A stretch of 8,595 nt of DNA from Atopobium sp. (GCA_015258785.1 JABZHP010000050.1:1-8595); one strand, 5' to 3'. Counted from the first letter of the stretch, positions 1-6,141 are shown. Numbers and translations are program-made. Notes: generated by a model from the letters alone, not told the origin.

Positions 1-1
1 C

Positions 2-514
2 CTAAGAACTCCCCTTCTCACTGAGATAATGGAGGGGTTCTCTGGACTTGCAAGTCCTGTCACCGTTATTGTCATGCTTATTGTGGTTGCCGCGTTTGCA
101 CCAGGGCCAAGTGTCGGCAGGCTTGCCTTTATTAATCTGGGTGGCGTTGTTGTTGTAGACCTTATCTTTAAGGCAATTGTCCAACGTCCACGCCCAGATG
201 GCTTTAGACTGGTTGTTGAAACTGGCTACAGCTTCCCGTCGGGCCACTCGATGTTCTCGATGGCTTTTTATGGCCTACTCATTTGGCTTGTCTGGCATTA
301 CGAGAAAGACAAGCTACAGCGTTGGATTTGGTGTGGCCTGTTCTCAGGTGTCATCATTATGATTGGCGTCAGTAGAATTTATCTGGGTGTGCACTACGCT
401 ACCGACGTCATTGGTGGTTTCTCGCTTGCCCTTGTATGGCTAGTGCTTTTTACCAAGCTGATGATTCCATCGCTTATTTACAAGAAGAAAGCACCTCAAG
501 CGAAGACAGACTAA
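2..514 (+). CDS. PAP2-family membrane phosphatase, 5' end cut by the window edge
   Basis: An integral-membrane phosphatase of the PAP2 superfamily, whose members remove phosphate from lipid phosphates or diphosphates such as phosphatidylglycerophosphate or undecaprenyl diphosphate. The exact substrate cannot be read from sequence. All three PAP2 motifs are present, numbering from the first complete codon in the window: KX6RP (KAIVQRPRP, Lys57 to Pro65), PSGH (79-82, with the catalytic-type His) and SRX5HX3D (Ser124, Arg125, His131, Asp135). Hydrophobic helices lie between and after them, and the C-terminus is a short basic tail. The frame is open to the left edge and its first residues (LRTPLLTEIMEGFSGLAS) look like a normal PAP2 N-terminal region, so I treat the gene as partial rather than starting at the ATG at 29. 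It is the only plus-strand gene, and its last 41 bp overlap the convergent metallophosphoesterase gene. Confidence 0.9.
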   Translation, partial: LRTPLLTEIMEGFSGLASPVTVIVMLIVVAAFAPGPSVGRLAFINLGGVVVVDLIFKAIVQRPRPDGFRLVVETGYSFPSGHSMFSMAFYGLLIWLVWHYEKDKLQRWIWCGLFSGVIIMIGVSRIYLGVHYATDVIGGFSLALVWLVLFTKLMIPSLIYKKKAPQAKTD

Positions 515-971
515 TAATCTCTGCGCTGACTACCTGGGCTGTTTCATCATCAACAATAATACGTCCCATTGTTGCGCCCTCGCGACCGCGCGGGTAGGTA
601 GGGCTTCCTGGATTCATTACAAGTGTATTGGTCCACTCGTCACGCTGTACAAAAGGCTTATGCGTGTGACCACAGATAGCAATGTTGCATTTAACCAGGT
701 CAAGCCTCTCGCGATAATGGCATACCTGCCACTTTAAGCCGGCCGCAAAGAAAATAATCTTTTTCTTTACCATGGGGCCATAGTTGTAGCAAAAGTCATT
801 ATTGCCCAGGCAGAGCTTTATCGGAGCAATCTTCTGGAGTGTCTGATAATCAGCGTTTGAAGTGATATCTCCCGCATGCACAATGTAGTTGGCGCCCTGC
901 AGAGCTTCAAGCAACTCAGATGACAAATACCCATGCGTATCTGAAATTACATCAAACCTTACCAGTGCCAT
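474..971 (-). CDS. YfcE/MJ0936-type metallophosphoesterase
   Basis: A small cytoplasmic calcineurin-like phosphoesterase of 165 residues, the usual size for the YfcE/MJ0936 group, which uses two metal ions to hydrolyse phosphodiesters. The physiological substrate is unknown. The metal-ligand motifs come in the expected order: Asp11-Thr-His13, HAGD (Asp35), LGNND (Asn57), His85 and GHTH (His102, His104), followed by a conserved NPGSP. One small deviation is that the usual 'HG' at the fourth motif reads His-Tyr. The ATG at 971 is preceded by AGGAG (978-982) with a 6-nt spacer, which supports this start. The gap to the response-regulator gene upstream is 52 bp with no convincing terminator, so it may be the last gene of that transcript. 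Its 3' end overlaps the 3' end of the convergent PAP2 gene by 41 bp. Confidence 0.92.
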   Translation of the reverse strand: MALVRFDVISDTHGYLSSELLEALQGANYIVHAGDITSNADYQTLQKIAPIKLCLGNNDFCYNYGPMVKKKIIFFAAGLKWQVCHYRERLDLVKCNIAICGHTHKPFVQRDEWTNTLVMNPGSPTYPRGREGATMGRIIVDDETAQVVSAEIISLSSLEVLSSCK

Positions 972-1023
972 ACCAAACTCCTACGTGCGCTTTTAAGCCT
1001 CTGGCGAGAAACCCTTTGAGCTT

Positions 1024-1737
1024 CTACAGTCCCAGTGCTCGCTTGAGTGCGACCACACGACGGCGAGAAACCGAAATGTGACGCTCCTCAAATCCCTGAA
1101 TAGTCAACTGTAGGATACCAGCAGAGATAACCTCAACATCGTCAACATACTCAAGATTCACGATAAAGCTACGATGAATGCGGAAGAATCCGTGTGGAGC
1201 AAGGCGCTCTTCAAGTTTTTGCAGAGAAATAGTAGACAAGAAACGATCGTCTTCTGTGTAGATGCAAGAATAATCGTCTTTTGCCTCAATAAAGCGAATC
1301 TGATCAATGGGAACAAGAACCTTGCTTCCGCTCTTAATGACAGGAATTCGCTCAATGGTTGCCATAGGAGACTGAGGGCGCAGGCGCTCTTCAACCTTAT
1401 CAAGAGCCTGCTCAAGGCGCTCGGTCTCAACGGGCTTCATCAGGTAATCAACGGCATTAACGCCAAAGGCGTCTAGTGCGTACTCGCTATATGCAGTGAC
1501 AAACACAATCTGAGGAGGGTTCTTCAACTTGTGAAGAGCCTCTGCAAGCTGCATTCCATTTGTCTTAGGCATGGAGATATCGAGGAACAAGACCTCAACG
1601 CGAGACTCCATGAGTTTCTCGACAGCATCCCTTGCACTTGTGGCCTCAATGATTTCCTCGAGACGTCCGGTCTCCTCAAGCAAGAACTTGAGCTCAGAAC
1701 GGGCTGGAGCCTCGTCATCAACAATCATGGCACGCAT
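1024..1737 (-). CDS. LytTR-family response regulator (LytR/AlgR type)
   Basis: A DNA-binding response regulator of 237 residues, paired with the histidine kinase just upstream. The N-terminal receiver domain (about 1-120) has the acidic pair Asp7/Asp8, the phospho-acceptor Asp53 (LFLDISMP), Thr81 and Lys101. The C-terminal LytTR domain (about 132-235) has the typical FIEAKDDYS, FFRIHRSFIVNLEYV and ISVSRRR segments. LytTR proteins bind imperfect direct repeats in promoters. The frame is open further upstream, to 1836, but that would overlap the kinase gene and add 33 residues unlike any receiver domain. I chose the ATG at 1737 because GGGAG (1747-1751) lies 9 nt before it and because the protein then starts with the normal receiver sequence MRAMIVDDE. 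An ATG at 1746 sits directly against the same GGGAG and is less likely. The target genes are unknown; a role in queT or cell-envelope control is only inference. Confidence 0.92.
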   Translation of the reverse strand: MRAMIVDDEAPARSELKFLLEETGRLEEIIEATSARDAVEKLMESRVEVLFLDISMPKTNGMQLAEALHKLKNPPQIVFVTAYSEYALDAFGVNAVDYLMKPVETERLEQALDKVEERLRPQSPMATIERIPVIKSGSKVLVPIDQIRFIEAKDDYSCIYTEDDRFLSTISLQKLEERLAPHGFFRIHRSFIVNLEYVDDVEVISAGILQLTIQGFEERHISVSRRRVVALKRALGL

Positions 1738-1746
1738 GTCATTCAT

Positions 1747-1751
1747 CTCCC
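1747..1751 (-). promoter_or_regulatory. Shine-Dalgarno that decides the response-regulator start
   Basis: GGGAG on the minus strand is 9 nt from the ATG at 1737 and 0 nt from the ATG at 1746, so it favours the shorter form of the response regulator. Confidence 0.6.
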
Positions 1752-1758
1752 AACGACC

Positions 1759-1771
1759 TAACGCAGCGTTA
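1759..1771 (-). repeat. 13-bp palindrome between the kinase and regulator genes
   Basis: The sequence taacgc-a-gcgtta is a perfect inverted repeat with a one-base centre, in the 50-bp gap between the kinase stop and the regulator start. As RNA it could form a 5-bp stem with a 3-nt loop only a few bases before the regulator's Shine-Dalgarno. It could equally be a protein-binding site or chance. It has no following T-run, so it is not a terminator. Confidence 0.3.
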
Positions 1772-1787
1772 AGCAAAACCGATACTA

Positions 1788-3125
1788 CTATGCTGTTGCC
1801 TGCAGAGCCGCACCTGCAAGCTTGAGTGTCACGCACGTACCCTGACCTGGCTTAGACATGATTTCCATGCCAGATCCAGCGGCGTAAAAGCGCTCAACTC
1901 GCTCAGCTACGTTCTTAATGGCAATGCCCGTGCCCCCATTTCTCCCCGAAGAATCCTGCGGGGTAGGACCTTGGCCATTAAGCAAGCGAGAAACAGTCTC
2001 TTCATCCATTCCAAGACCATCATCAGCAACAGATATAAGAATATCATCTTCGTCGCGTGCGACGTGGATGTCAATATGAAGCGCGCCTTCATCTTTCATG
2101 GCGTGCCTTACGGCGTTCTCAACAATAGGCTGAATCAAAAAAGACGGTACCTGAATATCTTCACATCCCTCATCGACATGCTCAGACTCTTGAATACGTT
2201 CTTCTCCAAAACGCGCCTTCTCAATTGTCAAATACCTGCGCGTTTGTGTCAATTCCTGAGAAAGCGGAATGAGCGCGCCTTGAGAGCTCTCAAGCGTACG
2301 GCGATAAAACACAGAGAACTCGCGAAGCAGATCTCGCGCCTTATTGGGGTTTGTACGCGTAAGAGATGCAATGGTGTTGAGCGTGTTGAACAAGAAATGC
2401 GGATTAATCTGTGCCTGCAAGGCTTTGACCTCAGCTCGAGCGGTTAACTCTGCTTGGCGATCAAGCTCATATGAGGAAAGCTGCGTGGAGAGAAGCTCGC
2501 CCAGTCCCTCAGCAATTGCCAACTGCGTACGATCAATTTCAATGCCACGACGATAGTAGAGCTTGATAGTGCCCACTGTGCGATCCTGAACAATCAACGG
2601 AACAATGATGCCGAAGGAACTGCCGCCATTGCCAAAGCCGCCACGCCTTTGTAGTACCTGCTGACGGCTATCTACCGAGACAAACGTCTCCATGCGGCCA
2701 CTTTCCAGAACCTCAGTTGCAGGGCCAACCACTTTTGAACCAGGCATATGCGAGGTTGCAATGTCTCCCTCAAAGCCCAGCACGTACTCTGTATCCGTGA
2801 TGGAAATAGCGGCTGCAGAAGTTTCTGGAAGCAATAGCGTGCAGATAGTTGGCGCTGTTTCTTGCGACAAGCCTCCGCGTAAAGTCTTGAGCGTCTTAGA
2901 GGCAACCTCAAGTGTTCGCTCTGTTGCTTGAGACCTGGCGTGCTCATTACCAGGCTGGGTAGTGCCACCAAGAACAATGACCGTGGCAAGTCCTCCGCCT
3001 GCAACAAGAGCGGCAAACAGGTTGTCTGCCATGACGCTCCAAGAAAGCAAGCCCAGCAATACACAGGCAAGAATAATCAGGACTATCCTGGTTGATCTAT
3101 GTATGTACTGAGCAAGTCTTTGCAT
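1788..3125 (-). CDS. LytS-type sensor histidine kinase with two-helix anchor and GAF-like domain
   Basis: A membrane-bound histidine kinase of 445 residues, partner of the LytTR regulator that follows. Two hydrophobic helices (about 13-31 and 35-53) form a short hairpin with almost no external loop. A GAF-like region (about 90-215) comes next, with a Gly-rich loop (RRGGFGNGGSSFG, 160-172) followed by IIVPL and VGTIKLYY strands. The His_kinase domain has the LytS/YehU signature QINPHFLFNTLN, with the phospho-acceptor His243. The ATPase domain has an N-box (PIVENAVRHAM, Asn337), a G1 box (ADDGLGMD, about 367) and a G2 box (GGTGIAIKNV, about 397). Classical LytS proteins carry five transmembrane helices of the LYT domain; these are absent, so the signal is probably intracellular or membrane-linked. 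The ATG lies 6 bp after the queT stop with no strong Shine-Dalgarno, which suggests translational coupling. Confidence 0.9.
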   Translation of the reverse strand: MQRLAQYIHRSTRIVLIILACVLLGLLSWSVMADNLFAALVAGGGLATVIVLGGTTQPGNEHARSQATERTLEVASKTLKTLRGGLSQETAPTICTLLLPETSAAAISITDTEYVLGFEGDIATSHMPGSKVVGPATEVLESGRMETFVSVDSRQQVLQRRGGFGNGGSSFGIIVPLIVQDRTVGTIKLYYRRGIEIDRTQLAIAEGLGELLSTQLSSYELDRQAELTARAEVKALQAQINPHFLFNTLNTIASLTRTNPNKARDLLREFSVFYRRTLESSQGALIPLSQELTQTRRYLTIEKARFGEERIQESEHVDEGCEDIQVPSFLIQPIVENAVRHAMKDEGALHIDIHVARDEDDILISVADDGLGMDEETVSRLLNGQGPTPQDSSGRNGGTGIAIKNVAERVERFYAAGSGMEIMSKPGQGTCVTLKLAGAALQATA

Positions 3126-3131
3126 GACTGT

Positions 3132-3755
3132 CTAGTTCTCGACTGATTCTGCAGCAGAATCCTCAGAAGCAAGCTGCTGCGGCAAAGGCGAATGCTTAAG
3201 CGCACGAGCCAAAGGAGCTCCTAGTACATAGAGAACAACAGCCTCTCCGAGTCCTGTGGTGATAAAACCAAACAAGAACATAAGAGGATATGATCCATCA
3301 AGTTCAATGGTGGTAAATGGAATTGTGTAGAATCCCAATCCTTGAAGCAAAATGGGAAGATATGCAGACACAATAACGGCATTTGCAAGCACTGGCCCCA
3401 GAAGCGCAAGTGGTACGTTCTTCCTGTTCTTCCAGGTAAACCATGCACCAAGAGCAGTTGCCAGAGAACCAAAGACTACGTCTAACAATCCCAGGGCACC
3501 TGTGCCAGAAATGACCATATTTGCAAGGTTGGCAATAACGCAGCCAAGCGTCAGTCCTGGGATTGCGTCAGCGGTAAAGAGTGCAATAACCACAACCGCC
3601 TCAGAAATGCGGAACTGCACAGGACCCCAAGCAAGACCGCCCAAGAAAAGAAGAGCTGCAAGCGTAAGTGCTGCATAAAGGGCAGCAATAATACCAATAC
3701 GTGCAAGGCGCTGAGCGCGCTGTTTTGTTGCATAAGCTGAAGAAACCTGTGGCAA
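3132..3755 (-). CDS. queT: QueT-family transporter, predicted S component of an ECF importer for queuosine precursors
   Basis: An integral-membrane protein of 207 residues, matching the QueT family. QueT proteins are substrate-binding S components that work with a shared ECF ATPase/EcfT module to import a queuosine precursor (preQ1 or queuine-like); no ECF module genes lie in this window. The family signature WGPVQFRISEA (43-53) is clear, following a first helix (20-42) with small-residue Ala pairs of the kind S components use to contact EcfT. Further hydrophobic stretches run to about residue 187, and the C-terminal tail is polar and acidic. The start is TTG at 3755, supported by AAGGGGA (3761-3767) with a 5-nt spacer. 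A stop codon lies in frame at 3789-3791 and there is no alternative ATG. The kinase gene begins 6 bp after the stop, so these genes are probably one transcript from the promoter at 3791-3819. Confidence 0.88.
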   Translation of the reverse strand: MPQVSSAYATKQRAQRLARIGIIAALYAALTLAALLFLGGLAWGPVQFRISEAVVVIALFTADAIPGLTLGCVIANLANMVISGTGALGLLDVVFGSLATALGAWFTWKNRKNVPLALLGPVLANAVIVSAYLPILLQGLGFYTIPFTTIELDGSYPLMFLFGFITTGLGEAVVLYVLGAPLARALKHSPLPQQLASEDSAAESVEN

Positions 3756-3760
3756 AACAA

Positions 3761-3767
3761 TCCCCTT
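3761..3767 (-). promoter_or_regulatory. Shine-Dalgarno supporting the TTG start of queT
   Basis: AAGGGGA on the minus strand lies 5 nt before the TTG at 3755. There is no in-frame ATG between the upstream stop codon (3789-3791) and this point, so the site is the main support for the rare start codon. Confidence 0.6.
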
Positions 3768-3790
3768 GTTAACTCTAAAAAATTTAATTC

Positions 3791-3819
3791 ATGATACGAC
3801 GAAACGCATATATGAGCAA
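3791..3819 (-). promoter_or_regulatory. Candidate sigma-70-type promoter for queT and the two-component genes
   Basis: On the minus strand, TTGCTC (3814-3819) and TATCAT (3791-3796, 5 of 6 to consensus) are separated by exactly 17 bp. The -35 box matches only its first three bases. The predicted transcription start is near 3784, giving a leader of about 28 nt, too short for a riboswitch. It lies in the AT-rich 85-bp gap after the GatD-like gene, and no terminator separates the two, so read-through from upstream is also possible. Confidence 0.5.
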
Positions 3820-3840
3820 ATGAGCAGTGCAGACATACAA

Positions 3841-4587
3841 TTAGTAATGCAGGTGCATTCCTGGATAGACCATCTCACGAGCATGCTTTTGATACGCTGC
3901 GACTGCCTCTTCTTCAAAAGCAAGAGGGGTGTCTTCCTCGCCCGCCATATCCAAAATCCAACGTGTGAGATAAGGATTCAAAGGAAGCAGTGGGCCAATA
4001 AGCCAGGTGGCAATAGCATTCTTACGACGGAAGCCTTCCAACTTGCTTTCTTTATTGATGCCAAAACCTACCTTATTTTTAAGGAAGTAGCAGTTAGAGT
4101 TATCTCCCTCGGTGAGTGTGAACTGCATCTTAAAGCCAACGACAACAAAAGGCTCTTTGCCATTGCCAGGATCAAACTCTCCCACCTGGACATCGTGGAA
4201 GCGCTGGGGCATATAGCGAGTGGTCGTAAACTTGAAGAGGCCCAGAGCCTCAATTTCAGAGCCGTCAGGATTAACGATTTTCTCGCCAAAGAGCTCTGAA
4301 GCGTTGCCCGCAAACAGCATAGGAACGCCCTGATCAGCCAGCTCTGCAAGCCTGTCCTTGTAAGGCATAAGGCGAGAAATAATAAGCTCTTGCTGGGCTT
4401 CTGTCATGCCACCCATGATGATTGCTGATGGCGTGTTTTCAACAAAGTAAGGCGTTGCGGCGTGAGAGGTGTATACAAAGTTCTCTTTTGGAAGGCAGGC
4501 CTCCAGGTAGAGAGCATTTCCGTTGTCTCCACCCTGGTTACCGTACTCTGGGTAAAGAATCTCAATCTTAGTTGCTGGATTACTCAT
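3841..4587 (-). CDS. gatD: GatD-like class I amidotransferase-fold protein lacking the catalytic Cys and His
   Basis: A cytoplasmic protein of 248 residues, like GatD, the glutaminase half of the MurT-GatD enzyme that amidates lipid II. Fold landmarks are kept: YPEYGNQGGDNGN near the N-terminus (12-24), IIMGGMTEAQQ (56-66), the VGFGI...EGF segment (173-186) and GPLLPLNP (198-205). The active site is not. Where GatD has LAICGGYQLLG with its nucleophile Cys94, this protein reads LFAGNASELFG with Gly94. Where GatD has TYLHGPLLP, it reads TWLIGPLLP with Ile197. The usual GFENH motif reads GFKMQF. Only two Cys (31, 166) exist and neither is near the nucleophile elbow. Glutamine hydrolysis is therefore unlikely, although the frame is intact. 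The ATG has GGAGG (4594-4598) 6 nt upstream and overlaps the MurT-like gene by 8 bp, implying a co-translated complex. Confidence 0.85.
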   Translation of the reverse strand: MSNPATKIEILYPEYGNQGGDNGNALYLEACLPKENFVYTSHAATPYFVENTPSAIIMGGMTEAQQELIISRLMPYKDRLAELADQGVPMLFAGNASELFGEKIVNPDGSEIEALGLFKFTTTRYMPQRFHDVQVGEFDPGNGKEPFVVVGFKMQFTLTEGDNSNCYFLKNKVGFGINKESKLEGFRRKNAIATWLIGPLLPLNPYLTRWILDMAGEEDTPLAFEEEAVAAYQKHAREMVYPGMHLHY

Positions 4588-5992
4588 GGGAGGCCTCCAT
4601 CTGTTTCAAGCGCTCAATGATACGGTTTCTGCTGATGTCAGCAATGCCACCGTTATAGAGGCCGTGTGCATAGAAAACGTGCTGGCAAGCGTTAAGGTCA
4701 ACCAGGTCAGCGGTCTCTTCAGGAGAGCTTGCCACAAAGGTTTTAGCTGGATCAATACCGGCAAGTCTGAGCCTAAGCTGCAGGTCAAGCGACGTGTCGC
4801 CATAAATAATGACCTGCTTGACGCTTGGATCTTGTAAGAACTCAAAGTCTGTCTGGTAGTACCAGCCAATATACTCTGTCTGGTCTTTTGCTTTTGCCAT
4901 GTACGCATCAGCAATCATGATGATAATTGCTTTGTCACCTGGCTGTTTGCGAAGGATATCGATGGTGACTGAGGTTGCCGTGTCATTCTCGCCCTTAGAA
5001 GCCATGCTAATAAGACGACGACCGTTGTAGTCAATCTCGTTATACCTGGAGGAAGCAATGTTAACGCGTTGCAAAGACGCAGCGATAGTTGCAGGCGCAA
5101 GACCCATCTCACGCGCGGTTACGATGGCCACAAACAAGTTGTAGAGGTTGACGATAGAGTAGCTGTTGAGCTTGTACTCATATGTTGGTGCACCTTCGTG
5201 GCAGTGCTCCTTGACCACAAACTTGCCAGTCCCTGGCTCTACTGAGATAACCTCGTAATCAGGAGTTGGGTTGGTATAGCCGCACTCCTCGCAAGTTGCG
5301 TGGCCAAGATGCCTAAGGTGTGCATAATCCCACTTGAGCTTTCCACCGCATTTGGGGCAGGCGGTAAGATCTGAAACAATGCCCACTGGCTCTGCGGTGT
5401 CTTCTGCCAGCCTTGCAATGGAATAATACGTACGATGTGTGCACTGAGGAGCAAGTCTGCAGCTAATCATGTCATCTGCGTTCAAAATCAGATGAGTTGA
5501 AGCAGGAATGCCCTTATCCATAACGTCAAACACGTAGTCTGGCGTTGCACTACGAGAGAACGTATCGCGGAACAAATTGGTAACAGACAAAATATCAGGC
5601 TGCAGATACGGGAAAATGCGAGGTCCCGAGAGCTCGTCAAACTCCATAACTGCAAGCTTAGTCTTTGACGTACCCTTCCACGTGGCGTTCTTTGCAAACG
5701 AGCTTGCAAAGCCGCTGGAAATATTGCCGCCAACGCGGTTGGTAACGGTCTGGTAGCCATTATCGGCGAGAAGATCGTTGAGCAAGTTATTGGTGGTTGT
5801 CTTGCCGTTTGTGCCGGTGATAAAGACAATCTGCTCTGGCTTAGCAATGTCTCCCAAAAATGCAGGATCAATGCCTTCAGCAATAAAGCCTGGCAGCGTT
5901 CCGCCCTCATGGTTGGTCAATTTAAGTGCTGCAAGTGTTGCTTTAGCAGCGAGAAAAGCTACAGGAAATAGTCTGCTCTTTTTTTGTGCCAC
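4580..5992 (-). CDS. murT: MurT-like Mur ligase (DUF1727) with intact P-loop and zinc ribbon but altered C-terminal catalytic motif
   Basis: A Mur-ligase-family protein of 470 residues from a GTG start. MurT normally uses ATP and ammonia from GatD to amidate the D-Glu of lipid II. Kept features are the P-loop GTNGKTTT (60-67), EFDE (117-120), LNADD (170-174) and a four-Cys zinc ribbon (Cys212, 215, 234, 237) inserted in the central domain, which is the MurT hallmark. Several MurT motifs have changed. The RDQLDRYGE-like segment reads RDTFSRSATP (142-151). The KNPAG-like segment reads KGENDTA (333-339). The SWLWDVxFE-like segment reads GWYYQTDFE (376-384), putting Gln380 where MurT supplies an Asp to the glutaminase triad. 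These comparisons come from memory of the family, not a computed alignment. The GTG at 5992 is chosen because GGGAG (5998-6002) lies 5 nt upstream; ATG 6004 and TTG 6013 have poorer sites. Lipid II is only one possible substrate. Confidence 0.85.
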   Translation of the reverse strand: MAQKKSRLFPVAFLAAKATLAALKLTNHEGGTLPGFIAEGIDPAFLGDIAKPEQIVFITGTNGKTTTNNLLNDLLADNGYQTVTNRVGGNISSGFASSFAKNATWKGTSKTKLAVMEFDELSGPRIFPYLQPDILSVTNLFRDTFSRSATPDYVFDVMDKGIPASTHLILNADDMISCRLAPQCTHRTYYSIARLAEDTAEPVGIVSDLTACPKCGGKLKWDYAHLRHLGHATCEECGYTNPTPDYEVISVEPGTGKFVVKEHCHEGAPTYEYKLNSYSIVNLYNLFVAIVTAREMGLAPATIAASLQRVNIASSRYNEIDYNGRRLISMASKGENDTATSVTIDILRKQPGDKAIIIMIADAYMAKAKDQTEYIGWYYQTDFEFLQDPSVKQVIIYGDTSLDLQLRLRLAGIDPAKTFVASSPEETADLVDLNACQHVFYAHGLYNGGIADISRNRIIERLKQMEASHE

Positions 5993-5997
5993 AGTAA

Positions 5998-6002
5998 CTC
6001 CC
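5998..6002 (-). promoter_or_regulatory. Shine-Dalgarno supporting the GTG start of the MurT-like gene
   Basis: GGGAG on the minus strand has a 5-nt spacer to the GTG at 5992. It overlaps the in-frame ATG at 6004, which itself has no clear ribosome binding site. Confidence 0.55.
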
Positions 6003-6022
6003 ATCGTGAGCAAAGTCTCTCT

Positions 6023-6051
6023 AGTTTATCACCTCGCGAGAAGGGCTTGAA
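6023..6051 (-). promoter_or_regulatory. Weak candidate promoter for the MurT/GatD-like pair
   Basis: On the minus strand, TGATAAACT (6023-6031) reads as an extended -10 (TG-A-TAAACT). A poor -35, TTCAAG (6046-6051), lies 17 bp upstream. The predicted leader is about 24 nt. A promoter is expected here because a strong terminator lies just upstream, but the boxes are far from consensus. Confidence 0.35.
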
Positions 6052-6069
6052 GAACACAGAGCTTCTCGC
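6036..6069. repeat. 8-bp inverted repeat across the candidate promoter
   Basis: gcgagaag (6036-6043) and cttctcgc (6062-6069) are exact inverted copies separated by 18 bp. One arm lies between the candidate -35 and -10 boxes and the other just upstream of the -35. The first arm also overlaps an 8-bp palindrome, ctcgcgag (6033-6040). The spacing of 26 bp centre to centre would suit a regulator operator, or the arms may be chance. Confidence 0.35.
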
Positions 6070-6083
6070 CAAAAATGTCGCAT

Positions 6084-6116
6084 AAAAAAGCCGAGCCAGG
6101 ATGTCCTGGCTCGGCT
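6084..6116 (-). terminator. Intrinsic terminator of nifJ
   Basis: A perfect GC-rich stem of 12 bp (6089-6100 with 6105-6116) closes a 4-nt loop and is followed on the minus strand by six T residues (6084-6089). It begins 25 bp after the nifJ stop codon. There is no T-run on the plus-strand side, so it works mainly for nifJ. Confidence 0.93.
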
Positions 6117-6141
6117 GAAGCTACGTGAAAGTAAGTTTACC

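Noticed and set aside
29..31. ATG at 29 as the true start of the PAP2 gene
   Set aside because: The frame is open to the window edge and the preceding residues fit a PAP2 N-terminal region. Starting here would remove the expected first part of the protein.
2..247. Minus-strand open frame of 81 codons
   Set aside because: It lies wholly antisense to the PAP2 motif region and its sequence is low-plausibility, with no ribosome binding site visible in the window.
972..1023. Terminator between the regulator and metallophosphoesterase genes
   Set aside because: Only a 3-bp gcctctggc stem can be drawn and no T-run follows it in the right place.
1747..1772. LytTR-type direct-repeat binding site in the kinase-regulator gap
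   Set aside because: Two CGTT-containing units occur, but about 8 bp apart, not the roughly 21-22 bp period expected for LytTR dimers.
1738..1836. Longer form of the response regulator starting at 1836
   Set aside because: It would overlap the kinase gene by 49 bp and add 33 residues unlike a receiver domain. The Shine-Dalgarno and domain start support 1737.
3784..3840. Terminator after the GatD-like gene
   Set aside because: The T-rich stretch near 3778-3785 has no GC stem before it. The repeated tgagca units at 3813-3827 are direct, not inverted.
5993..6013. TTG at 6013 or ATG at 6004 as the start of the MurT-like gene
   Set aside because: Neither has a well-spaced Shine-Dalgarno. GGGAG is placed correctly for the GTG at 5992. 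The difference is at most seven residues.
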